A stretch of 64,000 nucleotides of DNA, from positions 207,764-271,763 of the forward strand of contig NZ_SJPT01000003.1 of the NCBI RefSeq assembly GCF_007860095.1, written 5' to 3'. Shown here piece by piece: positions 35,448 to 45,600 of the stretch; the stretch's first letter is position 1; each line of letters starts with the position of its first letter. The DNA comes from Novipirellula galeiformis (GTDB taxonomy: Bacteria > Planctomycetota > Planctomycetia > Pirellulales > Pirellulaceae). The notes below the pieces were generated by a model that saw nothing but the letters and a program-made list of their open reading frames with translations, was not told the DNA's origin and did not search any database. Both the position numbers and the translations under genes were made by a program.

Positions 35448-38400
35448 ATGATGTCCGCTTCCGTGAGTCCCTTTCGTGCTCCACCGAGCAGCCCTAATTT
35501 CCCAAAACTTGAACTCGAAGTTTTGCAATTTTGGGATGATCACGACATCTACAAGCAATCGTTGGCCCAACGTGCCGGGGCACCGTCGTTCGTGTTCTAC
35601 GAAGGACCACCGACCGCCAACGGGCTCCCTCATCCGGGTCACTGTCTGACTCGATCAATCAAGGACGTTTTTCCTCGCTATAAAACGATGCGTGGCTATC
35701 GTTGCGAACGCAAAGCGGGCTGGGATACCCACGGATTGCCGGTCGAAGTCGAAGTCGGCAAAGAACTGGGCATCCATAGCAAGGAAGAGATCGAAGCGTT
35801 CGGGGTCGAACCCTTCATCCAAAAATGCCAACAAAGCGTGTTTCGCTACATGCAACAGTGGCAAGACCTGACCCGCCGACTCGGTTTCTGGGTCGATCTC
35901 GAAAAGGCCTACGTCACCTACCACCAAAGCTATATCGAAAGCGTTTGGTGGAGTTTGAAGACACTCTTTGAGCGGGGGTTGTTGTACCAAGGCCACAAGA
36001 TCGTGTGGTGGTGGGCCCAAGGCGGCACAGCGCTGTCCGCGGGCGAAGTCGGCCAGGGATATCGCGAAGTCGCCGACCCCAGCGTTTATGTGCTGTTCCC
36101 GCTGGTCGACAATCCCCAACGCTCGCTGGTGGTTTGGACCACCACCCCGTGGACCTTGCCCAGCAACATGTACGCGGCGGTCCACACCGAATTGCAATAC
36201 GCCGTCGTCCGCGACGATGAAACCGGACAAGAACTGGTGATCGCCGCCGACTTGGTGGAAACGATCGCCGGCAAACTAAAACGCGACTTGCCCGTCCTGG
36301 AAACGATCTCGGGCCAATCGTTGATCGGAAAACGTTACGTGCCGCCATTTGACAACTACTACAAAACACTTGGCGATGCGGAGGGGAACCTGACCGGCGG
36401 CGAATCCGAAGCATGGATGTGGCGCGTCGTTGCCGCCGATTTCGTGACCACCGAATCGGGTAGCGGTATCGTGCACCAAGCTCCGGCGTTCGGCGAAGTC
36501 GATTACGAAGTCTTTGCGCAAGAACAAGCACGCTTCGTCGAAACCGATCGTCCCGAATTGCTGTGTGCGGTTGGGCCCGACGGCAAGTTCACCGACGAAT
36601 TTGCGGAGATGAAAGGGACTTGGGTCAAGGACGCGGACAAACCGATTTCGCGGATGTTACGCGAATCTGGCAAGTTGCTGCTGCTCGAACAATACCTTCA
36701 CGACTATCCGTTCTGTTGGCGTGCCAGCGAAGATCCGTTGATCCAATATCCTCGTCGCAGCTGGTTCGTACGCACGACCAAATTTCGCGACTTGATGCTC
36801 AAAAACAATTCGCAAATCGGATGGCAACCCGAACATATCCAAAATGGTCGCTTCGGCAATTTCTTGGAATCCAACGTCGATTGGGCGTTGTCGCGTGAAC
36901 GTTTCTGGGGCACCCCGTTGCCGATCTGGGTCTGCCAAGAAACCGGACAAATGGAAGCGGTCGCAAGCTACGACGAAGTGCTCGCCAAACCGGGACTCGC
37001 AGGGACCGAAGTGTGGGACCAAGCCAAGGCGGCCAATCCTGAATTAGCGGACGATTTGCGAGTTCATAAACCGTACATCGACGCGGTCACCTACGACTCA
37101 CCGTTCGCCGAGGGCGCGCGGATGCAACGCGTAACCGAGGTCATCGATTGTTGGTACGACAGCGGTGCGATGCCGTTCGCCCAATGGGGTTGGCCGCATC
37201 AAAATAACGAATCGTTCCAAGATCAGTTCCCCGCCGACTTTATCTCCGAAGCCCTCGACCAAACCCGCGGCTGGTTCTACAGCCAATTGGCGATCAGCAC
37301 GATGTTGTTCGGCGAAGGGGCCTCGATCAGCGAGCGAGATGACGACGCGGAAGCTAAAAAGGGAGCTGACAGTTCTTCGGACGCTGGTTTGCAAAATCTC
37401 GACCAGAGTTATCCGCATCCCTATCGCAACTGCATCGTGCTCGGGTTGATGCTCGGCGAAGACGGCAACAAGATGAGCAAGAGCTTGCGAAACTACCGCG
37501 AGCCCAACGAGATTTTTGACAAATACGGCGCCGATGCACTGCGTTGGTTTTTCTTTGCCGGTCAACCCCCGTGGACGGCGATCCGCTACCGCGAACAATC
37601 GATTAAGGATTCAATCCCCGAGTTTTTGCTGCGACTTTGGAACGTCTTCAGTTTCTTCAGCATTTACGCGGGAATCGATGGTTTTGATCCAACGACGGCC
37701 AAAGCGGCCGACGACCAACTGAGTTCCGCCAGCCTCGAGTCAGCCCCCACCTACCGCGACATCCGTGAGCGAAGTGAAATTGATCGCTGGATCATGTCGG
37801 AACTCCATCGCACCAACGAGATCGTCGTTGAAAGGATGGACGCGCTGGATAACTACAACGCGTGCCAAGCGATCACGTCGTTTGTCGATGGATTGAGCAA
37901 TTGGTATGTGCGTCGCAGTCGCGATCGATTTTGGGCCAGCGAAAAGGATTCGCAAGACAAACACGATGCCTATTGGACGTTGTACGAATCGCTGCTGCAA
38001 ATCACCAAGATTGTCGCTCCGTTTGTGCCCTTTTTGTCCGAGACGCTGTGGCGAAGTTTGAGCGAACCGTTCGGGGACCAAGTGCGGAAGAGCGTACACC
38101 TGTGCGACTATCCGATCGCCGACCAGGAGCGCATCGATGCGAAACTTTCAAACAGCATGAAATTATTGCGTGAGATCGCATCGTTGGGACGCTCCGCTCG
38201 CGCCGAAGCGAAATTGAAAGTTCGCTTGCCCCTTTCGCAAGTCGAAGTGGTGTTGGCCGACCCGTCGGAGATCGAGTGGCTCAAGTCGCACGACTCGCTC
38301 GTCCGTGAAGAGCTAAACGTTAAATCAGTCGACTACACCACCGATGGCGACCAATACGTCCAGTACTCCGTCGTACCCAACTTCAAACGCCTCGGCCCAC

Positions 38401-38885
38401 GCGTCGGCAAGAACGTTCCTGCGGTAAAAAAAGCACTCGCGTCTGCCGACGGCAATACGCTGCTAACGACACTCGAACGCGATGGCTTTGTCGCAATCGA
38501 ACTGCCCGATGGCCAAACGCTGAAATTGGATAACGAAGACATCCAAGTCCGGCTCAAAGCCAAGGACGGTTGGGCGGCGAGTCAAGGTACCAATAGCGTG
38601 GTGGTGTTGAACACAGAAGTCACCGACGAACTTCGCCGAGAAGGGATCGCAAAAGATCTGATCCGCACGATTCAAAGCAAGCGAAAAGAGATTGATTGCG
38701 AATACACCGATCGCATCACGATCGGGATCGTGAGCAAGGATGACGATGTTGCGACCGCGTTAAAGGAGCACGGTGATTTGATTTGCCGCGAAACGCTGGG
38801 CAGTGAATTGCGATCCGTTGCGATTGACGGTACCGAAGCGATCGATACCGAATTTGGCCAAGTCTTCGTACAAAAGAATTCGTGA
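35448..38885 (+). CDS. ileS: Isoleucyl-tRNA synthetase, type 2 (eukaryotic-like)
   Basis: A 1145-residue class I synthetase that charges tRNA-Ile. The HIGH-equivalent HPGH is in [17 protein letters not shown] (residues about 62-65) and KMSKS is in [14 protein letters not shown] (about 675-679). The editing CP1 domain lies between (for example [15 protein letters not shown]). The C-terminus extends past the anticodon-binding domain with a DUF5915-like region ([26 protein letters not shown]) and has no zinc ribbon, which marks the eukaryotic-type (IleRS2) form rather than the 940-residue bacterial type 1. A Ser/Asp-rich insert precedes the KMSKS segment. The first codons are TTG-ATG-ATG; I used the first ATG. 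It overlaps purN by one base. Confidence 0.96.
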   Translation: MMSASVSPFRAPPSSPNFPKLELEVLQFWDDHDIYKQSLAQRAGAPSFVFYEGPPTANGLPHPGHCLTRSIKDVFPRYKTMRGYRCERKAGWDTHGLPVEVEVGKELGIHSKEEIEAFGVEPFIQKCQQSVFRYMQQWQDLTRRLGFWVDLEKAYVTYHQSYIESVWWSLKTLFERGLLYQGHKIVWWWAQGGTALSAGEVGQGYREVADPSVYVLFPLVDNPQRSLVVWTTTPWTLPSNMYAAVHTELQYAVVRDDETGQELVIAADLVETIAGKLKRDLPVLETISGQSLIGKRYVPPFDNYYKTLGDAEGNLTGGESEAWMWRVVAADFVTTESGSGIVHQAPAFGEVDYEVFAQEQARFVETDRPELLCAVGPDGKFTDEFAEMKGTWVKDADKPISRMLRESGKLLLLEQYLHDYPFCWRASEDPLIQYPRRSWFVRTTKFRDLMLKNNSQIGWQPEHIQNGRFGNFLESNVDWALSRERFWGTPLPIWVCQETGQMEAVASYDEVLAKPGLAGTEVWDQAKAANPELADDLRVHKPYIDAVTYDSPFAEGARMQRVTEVIDCWYDSGAMPFAQWGWPHQNNESFQDQFPADFISEALDQTRGWFYSQLAISTMLFGEGASISERDDDAEAKKGADSSSDAGLQNLDQSYPHPYRNCIVLGLMLGEDGNKMSKSLRNYREPNEIFDKYGADALRWFFFAGQPPWTAIRYREQSIKDSIPEFLLRLWNVFSFFSIYAGIDGFDPTTAKAADDQLSSASLESAPTYRDIRERSEIDRWIMSELHRTNEIVVERMDALDNYNACQAITSFVDGLSNWYVRRSRDRFWASEKDSQDKHDAYWTLYESLLQITKIVAPFVPFLSETLWRSLSEPFGDQVRKSVHLCDYPIADQERIDAKLSNSMKLLREIASLGRSARAEAKLKVRLPLSQVEVVLADPSEIEWLKSHDSLVREELNVKSVDYTTDGDQYVQYSVVPNFKRLGPRVGKNVPAVKKALASADGNTLLTTLERDGFVAIELPDGQTLKLDNEDIQVRLKAKDGWAASQGTNSVVVLNTEVTDELRREGIAKDLIRTIQSKRKEIDCEYTDRITIGIVSKDDDVATALKEHGDLICRETLGSELRSVAIDGTEAIDTEFGQVFVQKNS

Positions 38886-39493
38886 TGCCAAATTCGAAAT
38901 CGACCGGCGTGAAGCTTCCCATTGCGGTATTCCTCAGTGGCAGTGGTCGAACGCTCGCCAATTTGATCCGTCATCGCGACGAACACGGATTGCCAATCGA
39001 AATTCGCTTGGTGATCAGCAGTCGTGCCAATGTGCGGGGCATTGAAATCGCCCAGCAAGATGGCATCGAGACGCGATGCATTCGCAAACGGGATTACCCA
39101 GACCCGATTGCACACATGCGACAAATGTTTGATCCGTGCCGCGACGCGGAGGTGAAGTACGTGGTGATGGCCGGGTATATGAATCACGTCTTGATCCCGA
39201 ACGATTTCGAGAATCGCGTGATCAACATTCACCCCTCCCTATTACCCTCCTTTGGAGGCGCTGGAATGTACGGCCATCACGTGCACGAAGCCGCACTCAA
39301 ACGAGGCGTCAAGATCAGCGGATGCACGGTCCATTTCGTCGACAACGAATACGATAACGGGCCAATCATTGTGCAACGTTCGTGCCCGGTGCATCCCGAT
39401 GACGACGCCGACACCTTAGCCGCACGTGTGTTTGCACAAGAGTGCCTGGCATTACCCGAAGCGTTGCGCAGGCTAGAGCATTTTGACAAATGA
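38885..39493 (+). CDS. purN: Phosphoribosylglycinamide formyltransferase
   Basis: A 202-residue folate-dependent enzyme that formylates GAR in de novo purine synthesis. Family features are PIAVFLSGSGRTLANLI near the start (phosphate loop), AGYMNHVL, the catalytic Asn/His in INIHPSLLPSF, and the Asp in CTVHFVDNEYDNGPIIVQ. The start ATG shares one base with the ileS stop (TGATG), so the two are translationally coupled. A purine gene following a tRNA synthetase is unusual but gives no functional clue. The hairpin at 39508-39532 lies 14 bases after the stop. Confidence 0.94.
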   Translation: MPNSKSTGVKLPIAVFLSGSGRTLANLIRHRDEHGLPIEIRLVISSRANVRGIEIAQQDGIETRCIRKRDYPDPIAHMRQMFDPCRDAEVKYVVMAGYMNHVLIPNDFENRVINIHPSLLPSFGGAGMYGHHVHEAALKRGVKISGCTVHFVDNEYDNGPIIVQRSCPVHPDDDADTLAARVFAQECLALPEALRRLEHFDK

Positions 39494-39507
39494 CATGGGA
39501 TTCAAGC

Positions 39508-39532
39508 CGTAGCTACGTTCGCCAGAACGTGG
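39508..39532 (+). repeat. Dispersed hairpin element, copy 2 (probable terminator of purN)
   Basis: The bases contain the stem ACGTTC (39515-39520) and GAACGT (39525-39530) around a GCCA loop, flanked by CGTAGCT and GG. The reverse strand at 10810-10834 has the same element with ACCTTC/GAAGGT. Both differ at one base pair, and both arms change together. It begins 14 bases after purN. Confidence 0.6.
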
Positions 39533-39679
39533 CCCACCATCGGGCGACGGTAGCGACATCAATCGAAAAGTTGCGTTAGGGATGGCAACGTGAGGCGGGG
39601 ATGGCGTGGTGAAGCTCGGTTACTGGCGGAATTCGGTTACTGGCAGAGTTCAGTTTCTGGCGAAACGACGCGAGCGGCA

Positions 39680-40807
39680 TCACGCCGGCGAAGGGCGGCC
39701 GTAGTAAAACCCTTGGCCTAATTGAAAGCCGAGGTCGATGCAAGCGTTTGATTCGCCTTCGGTTTCGACCCCTTCAGCGAGCGGCAAGATATCCAAGTCA
39801 CAAACCATGTTGACTAGGTTTGCCAACATTTTGCGTCGGCTCGCATCCGCGGTATCAATTCCTCGGATCAACGAGATATCGAACTTTACCACATACGGTC
39901 TCGTTTCCACGAGTTCGGCGAGCCGTGCTTGGCCGGAGCCAAAGTCGTCGTAGGCAAGCCGGATCCGTTGTTCTTCGAGTACATCGACCAACGTTTTCAT
40001 CACATCACGATTGGTGACGGCTGACTCGTGAATTTCCAAAACGAGGTTGGCATTGCCTGCCATCTGGCGGGCTTGAATCAACGATTCGACTAGCCCTTGG
40101 ATGTCTTCGACTTCCTTGGGATGTGTATTGACAAACAACATCGGGCTTTCGGGGAAATCGCGACCGACGCGAATGCCTTCCCAACGAAGCAAGCGACTCA
40201 ATTCCACTTCGAGGCTTAATTGTTCGGCGGCTTGAAACATCGCGCCCACGGATTCGAGCCCGAACACGCTGCCGCGTCCCAGGATTTCGTGACCGACCAT
40301 CTCGTGTGACGGGCAACGCAGATCGACAATGGCTTGAAAATGCGGTTTAACGAGCCGTTCAGCCATCAAGCGGTCAAATTGCACCAGCGCTAACGCTTGG
40401 TCGCAAATATTTTCGGCAATCGTACCGTGAGTCGCTCCGGTCACCGATTGTCGATAAATCCGAAAGGGAGCTTCGGCAAAGTGGATCAAATCCTCTTCCG
40501 AAATCCGAATCGTCTGGTGTGGCTCAACCCGCTTCCCGTTGACGTAGGTTCCGTTGGTGCTACCGAGATCGGTTAATTGCAGCGCCCCGTCGCGAATACT
40601 CAGTGCAGCATGCTGGCCGCTCACGGTACGAAATTGGAGACGCAGCGAGACGCCTGGCTTGCGACCGATCACGTAAGGTTCGACATCGATCGGCAGGTGA
40701 AGGATCGATTCGCCAGGCTGAGTTGGTCCCGCTAGAAACCAAATGTCTTCCATAAGCGCACTATTGCGCCGGAGACGTTCGAGAGCCGAGTTTTCAATCG
40801 TTGCCAT
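39680..40807 (-). CDS. FHA-EAL domain signalling protein
   Basis: A 375-residue cytoplasmic protein. The FHA domain (about 42-110) has GRK at 48-50, SGQH at 63-66 and GSTNGTYVNGK at 82-92, the conserved phosphothreonine-binding loops. Residues about 150-372 form an EAL-type domain: EILGRG at the signature site, FVNTHPKE, LVLEIHESAV, YDDFGSGQA, VVKFDISLIRG and LPLAEGVETEGES. Most metal- and substrate-binding acids are kept, so cyclic-di-GMP hydrolysis is possible, although the signature is EIL instead of EAL. It is divergent from the AAA ATPase and kinase genes (205-base gap). An FHA reader next to a Ser/Thr kinase suggests a link between phosphorylation and cyclic-di-GMP signalling. Confidence 0.85.
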   Translation of the reverse strand: MATIENSALERLRRNSALMEDIWFLAGPTQPGESILHLPIDVEPYVIGRKPGVSLRLQFRTVSGQHAALSIRDGALQLTDLGSTNGTYVNGKRVEPHQTIRISEEDLIHFAEAPFRIYRQSVTGATHGTIAENICDQALALVQFDRLMAERLVKPHFQAIVDLRCPSHEMVGHEILGRGSVFGLESVGAMFQAAEQLSLEVELSRLLRWEGIRVGRDFPESPMLFVNTHPKEVEDIQGLVESLIQARQMAGNANLVLEIHESAVTNRDVMKTLVDVLEEQRIRLAYDDFGSGQARLAELVETRPYVVKFDISLIRGIDTADASRRKMLANLVNMVCDLDILPLAEGVETEGESNACIDLGFQLGQGFYYGRPSPA

Positions 40808-41012
40808 TAATCTTGTACGCTCAAGGGGCGGATGTGTTTTGTGCGCAGCGGTCCACTTACTTTCGAAGCGGTCCTGCTGCGGGACCTAAAAACCTACGTT
40901 GCAATTAGCCCAGGGTCGTCACTCCTTCTCAAATTTCTCCTACAAAAGTGCTTTCTCGCGAGAACTCGCTCCGTTTCTCTTATTTACAAGCTAGGTTTGA
41001 AGGCGGCAATCC

Positions 41013-42467
41013 ATGTTCGCTAACGGGCAAAGTTTGCCTATCACGACGCCTTGCCCCACATCCTCGGATCCTCACGCTCCAACATCCGCAACCACGTTCC
41101 CTTTCCCGCATCGTACATTCATCAACACCGTTGCTAACGTTATGACTGCACTCGCAAGCGATACACAATCCTTCGAACCAAGCATGTTAGGAGGGTTGTT
41201 GTCGGACGACACATTTTGGCCGACCCAACCTCGAGATTTGCAGGAGACGGGTTTAAGCGCTGCCTACGTCGACGGGCTGATGCTAAAAATCCTGTTGGTC
41301 GGTGGAACGCTTAGCGGCCGAAACGGCGCCGAACGTATCGGCATTCCGTTCCGTGTCATTGAACCGATACTCGATGCGCTGCGAACGCGCAAGCTCGTCA
41401 CTCACGTTCGTCCGGCGCCGTTTAACGATTATTACTATTCGTTGACCGAAGCGGGGCAAAAACAAGCCAACCACCAAATGACTCAGTGCAGTTACACCGG
41501 TCCGGCTCCGGTCACCCTCTCCGATTACGTGCTCAGCGTTGAAGCTCAAGCCGCCGGCTTGGACCCGATCGATCGCGAACAGTTGCGCAGCGCGTTGAGT
41601 TCGATTTCGTACCAAAGCGAGCTACTTGATCACTTGGGTCCCGCGGTGAACAGCAATACCGGGATGTTCTTATTCGGGCCACCGGGCAACGGCAAAACAA
41701 CGATTGCCCGCTGCCTAACGCAGTGCCTTGGCCAAGAGATTTGGATTCCGCATGCGATCCTTGATGATGGAAATCTAATCAAGTTGCAAGACGATGCGTT
41801 CCATCGCCCCGCGCCGGTCCCCGAGATGGTCGGAGACATATTGAAGGGTCAAGAATGGGACAATCGCTGGATTCGCATTCGCCGCCCCACCGTGGTCGTA
41901 GGTGGTGAATTGGTGATGGACAATCTCGAAGTGCGACACGATCCTCGCTCGAATATCTGTGAAGCACCGCTGCAAATGAAAAGCAATTGCGGTTGCTTGC
42001 TGATCGATGACTTTGGACGGCAACGCATTGCTCCCGAGGAATTGTTGAACCGCTGGATCATTCCGCTAGAGAACAAGTGTGATTACTTAACGCTGCCAAC
42101 GGGAAAGAAAGTTCAAATTCCGTTTGAACAACTGATCATATTTTCGACCAACATCGATCCCAGTTCTCTAGTGGACGAAGCCTTCCTGCGACGCGTGCCC
42201 TACAAGATCTACGTTTCGGATCCAAGTCGCGAAGAGTATCGAGAAATCATGCTCGGTGTCACCAACTCGCTTGGATTCCCCAACACGCCTCAAGCGGCGG
42301 AGCATTTGTTCAAATTCTATGAGGACAGCGGACGTAAGATGCGACGCTGTCATCCTCGCGATTTGCTGACCCAGGTCGCGAATTTTTGCAAGTACCGCAA
42401 GCTGCCGCTGACGTTACAACCCGATTACCTCGATCACGCCTGCCGAAGCTACTTTAGCCAACTGTAA
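41013..42467 (+). CDS. AAA family ATPase with N-terminal winged-helix-like region
   Basis: A 484-residue protein. Residues about 90-155 (GRNGAERIGIPFRVIEPILDALRTRKLV, then YYYSLTEAGQ) read like a winged helix. The ATPase core has Walker A GPPGNGKTT from residue 222, Walker B CLLIDDFGRQ (Asp-Asp at about 332-333), a sensor-1 Asn in IFSTNIDPSS, and an arginine-finger candidate in EAFLRRVPYKIYV, followed by a helical lid ending in HPRDLLTQVANFCKY. GAAGGCGG precedes the ATG at 41013; an internal ATG at codon 43 is the alternative. The family is uncharacterised as far as I can tell. The kinase-tubulin gene begins 185 bases downstream on the same strand, so the two probably act together. Confidence 0.75.
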   Translation: MFANGQSLPITTPCPTSSDPHAPTSATTFPFPHRTFINTVANVMTALASDTQSFEPSMLGGLLSDDTFWPTQPRDLQETGLSAAYVDGLMLKILLVGGTLSGRNGAERIGIPFRVIEPILDALRTRKLVTHVRPAPFNDYYYSLTEAGQKQANHQMTQCSYTGPAPVTLSDYVLSVEAQAAGLDPIDREQLRSALSSISYQSELLDHLGPAVNSNTGMFLFGPPGNGKTTIARCLTQCLGQEIWIPHAILDDGNLIKLQDDAFHRPAPVPEMVGDILKGQEWDNRWIRIRRPTVVVGGELVMDNLEVRHDPRSNICEAPLQMKSNCGCLLIDDFGRQRIAPEELLNRWIIPLENKCDYLTLPTGKKVQIPFEQLIIFSTNIDPSSLVDEAFLRRVPYKIYVSDPSREEYREIMLGVTNSLGFPNTPQAAEHLFKFYEDSGRKMRRCHPRDLLTQVANFCKYRKLPLTLQPDYLDHACRSYFSQL

Positions 42468-42651
42468 TGCTCCGAGACGGCCCCACCTTTGGAGCGCAAG
42501 ACGGTTGCCTTCGCCCCCCAGAGAATCGGGTGATCGTCGCGATCCTAAAACGAAGGCCTCCGACGTGAGGAGGTCGCGGCATCGCAGTGCAAGCAGACAT
42601 TCATCCGCAACGCCCCCGTTCCCCCGTTCCCACGTAGAAAGCCGCCTCGCG

Positions 42652-45600
42652 ATGACAGCGACCGACTCGAAAAAAATCAGCGCTGGTTACGAACCGATCC
42701 CAGGTTACGTGCTCGAAAAACTGATCGGGCGAGGTGGGTTCGGAGAGGTTTGGCGCGCCGATGCGCCCGGTGGGATCAAGAAGGCGGTCAAGTTTGTCTT
42801 CGGGGCCCACGATCAACAACGGGCTTCACGAGAGCTCAAATCGCTCGAACGAATCAAGGGCGTCAGCCACCCCTTTCTATTGACGCTAGAACGCTTTGGA
42901 ATTGTCGATGATCAATTGGTGATCGTCACGGAATTGGCCGACGGCTCACTCGAAGACGTGTTTCGCCAACATCGTGACCGCGGATCTTGTGGTATCCCCC
43001 ACGACAAATTGCTCGCATACCTGCATGATTCCGCAGACGCACTGGATTATTTGCACGAGCACTATCAGCTACAACACCTCGACATCAAACCTGGGAATTT
43101 GTTAATCGTCGGGGGACATGTCAAGGTAGCGGATTTTGGGTTGCTCAAGGACTTGCGAGACGCGGATTGCAGTGTCGTCGGTGGTTTAACCCCGGTTTAT
43201 GCACCGCCGGAGGTCTTCGATGGTCGGCCGAGCTTGCACAGCGACCAATATTCACTGGCGGTGATGTACCAGGAATTGTTGACCGGCACGCGTCCCTTTA
43301 GTGGGCGGACGATCGCCCAATTGGCGACCCAACACGTTCACAACGCTCCGGATCTCGAACCCCTTCCCCCCTGTGACCGCCCCGCGGTCGCCAAGGCGCT
43401 CGAAAAAAAACCAGAGCGACGATTTGAGAATTGCCGGTCGTTTGTCAAAGCGTTGATGAATCCACGCAAACGAGGCCCCTCGATTCGTCCTCATGCGGGT
43501 GAATTGTCTCAAGAGGATACCGCCGAAGGCATCCCGCTCGGAGTCGGTATCCAAGCGACGATGGCGAAAGATTTACCGGCCCTTGAAGATGGAGCAATCC
43601 AATCCGATCGTCGCATCGTTTCCAACATGCTGATGGTTGCACTCGGAGGTACCGGGGCTGACGTTTTACGCGAGATGCGAAGTCGCGTCGCCAGCATGCA
43701 TTCAACGTCTCCAGTCCGCTTGCATTCGTTGCTGATCGACACCGACGAAAAAACACTTAGCCTCGCTCGAGTGGGCAACTCGAATTCCTCGCTGCCGCCA
43801 ATTGAGATCGTTCCGATCCCACTGCGTTCGCCCAACGAATACCGACAATCGCTCTCCAACAATCGACTGGGCACCGTTTCTCGTCGCTGGATCTACAATG
43901 TTCCACGTAGTCTTTCGACCGAAGGCATGCGGCCACTGGGACGGCTAGCCCTTGTCGATAACGGCGGCAAAGTCACTACGGCCATCGAGAGAGTGATCAA
44001 AGATCTCGTAGCGTCCGGTAGCCAAGAAAGCCCCAGCATCTACGTCGTTGGCTCGCTCAGCGGTGGGACCGGAAGCGGGATTTATCTCGATGTCGTGCAT
44101 TTATTGCGGCATTACCTCGACATCAACGAGCTCGAACAAGTCAAAATCCTCTCGATGTTAGCCATCAAGGGACTCACACGCAGCCCATCGGTTTCCCTTG
44201 CCCACCATGACGCACAAGCGGCATTGATCGAGATGCGACACTATCTGCAACCGGGAAACGGCTATCCCGGCGACCCGGGTGCGGGGTGGCCCAGCGTCCC
44301 GGCAGCCCGCACTCCGCTGAAACACACCTATTTGATTGCCAGTAACGAGGCGGATCCCACCTCGCCCACGCCGGTCAATGTGATTAGCGACTACGTGTGG
44401 TCCGATGCCACCGGGGCTGGCGAATTACTAGCCAAAGCTCGCCAGTGGGAAACGACATCGCCCGAGACGTCGATCACCAAACCGCAATTGCGATCCGTTG
44501 GCATCGTCCCCCTCGGCGTCATCCGGCGGCCCGAAGAGAAAATCCTGACACCGGCGACAGTGAAATACTTGCTGCTACGTTGGTTGGGACACCCCGGTCA
44601 CGCCAAAAAATACGCCGAACTGCTAACCCAACGTTTCCTGCGACGCACGGGATTTTCTCGTGATAGCCTGGTCGACGTGATCCTGGAACCGCTAGCATCC
44701 GAACCGCACGATCGCTGTCGCCAAATGCAACACCGAATCGATGCGACCGCTCGCGATCAGGGACATCCGCTCACGATCGCTGAGGGACGCCGTTTGCTCC
44801 CCCAATGGGCAAACGAAATTGTCTCGATGTCAAAAGTGAATCCCTTCATCGAGCAACTTTACAGTGTCTTGAGCGGGGAATTGTTCAACCGACTTTCGCA
44901 CCGCAGCACGAACATTGCCACCGCCGTGGCAGGACTGCAACGTTTTCAGACCGAAGTGGTTGCCGTTTCCGCAGCCCTGCGAGAGGAAAACGCAACGAGT
45001 GAACTCGACTTGAATCCGCAACCCTCAGCATCATTGTGGACCGCCGAGATGGCGGCCGAGGCGATCGTACACGAATTGAAGCAACTTGCCGCCGACCATG
45101 CCACACTCCTTGCAACTCGGGTCGACGAAACCATCACCCGATTGAATGACGTCGCTACGACCTTCGCCGTTACGATTTCGGAATTGGCCGATGGACGCAG
45201 CGCAACGCTCAACCCCTGGGATGAGATGCCCGAGGAAATCTCGTCACAATTCGAAGACATTGTCGCTGAACTGCACACGTCGATGGTAAATCCAATCCTG
45301 ATTCGTCCGCTGATCGGCGGCGTGATTGCGATGGAGGCAAACCAAGTTAAAACACGGATGAGCGAAGCGGCCTCGCCATTGGTGGGACGCGTCTTGACAT
45401 CCCTAAGCTCCTCCTCGGTCACCCCATCGAACTCCGCGGATAGGAACTCAGGGGACGGGAGCTCGAGGGACGGTGACGTCACGACATCGCTGGTCAACTC
45501 AAGCGAACTCTCCGGCAACACCAAGACCGCCATACTCACCGAATGCAGCTCCCCCCACACCGTAACGTCACCCAAGACGTCTACGGAACCAACCGTTACG

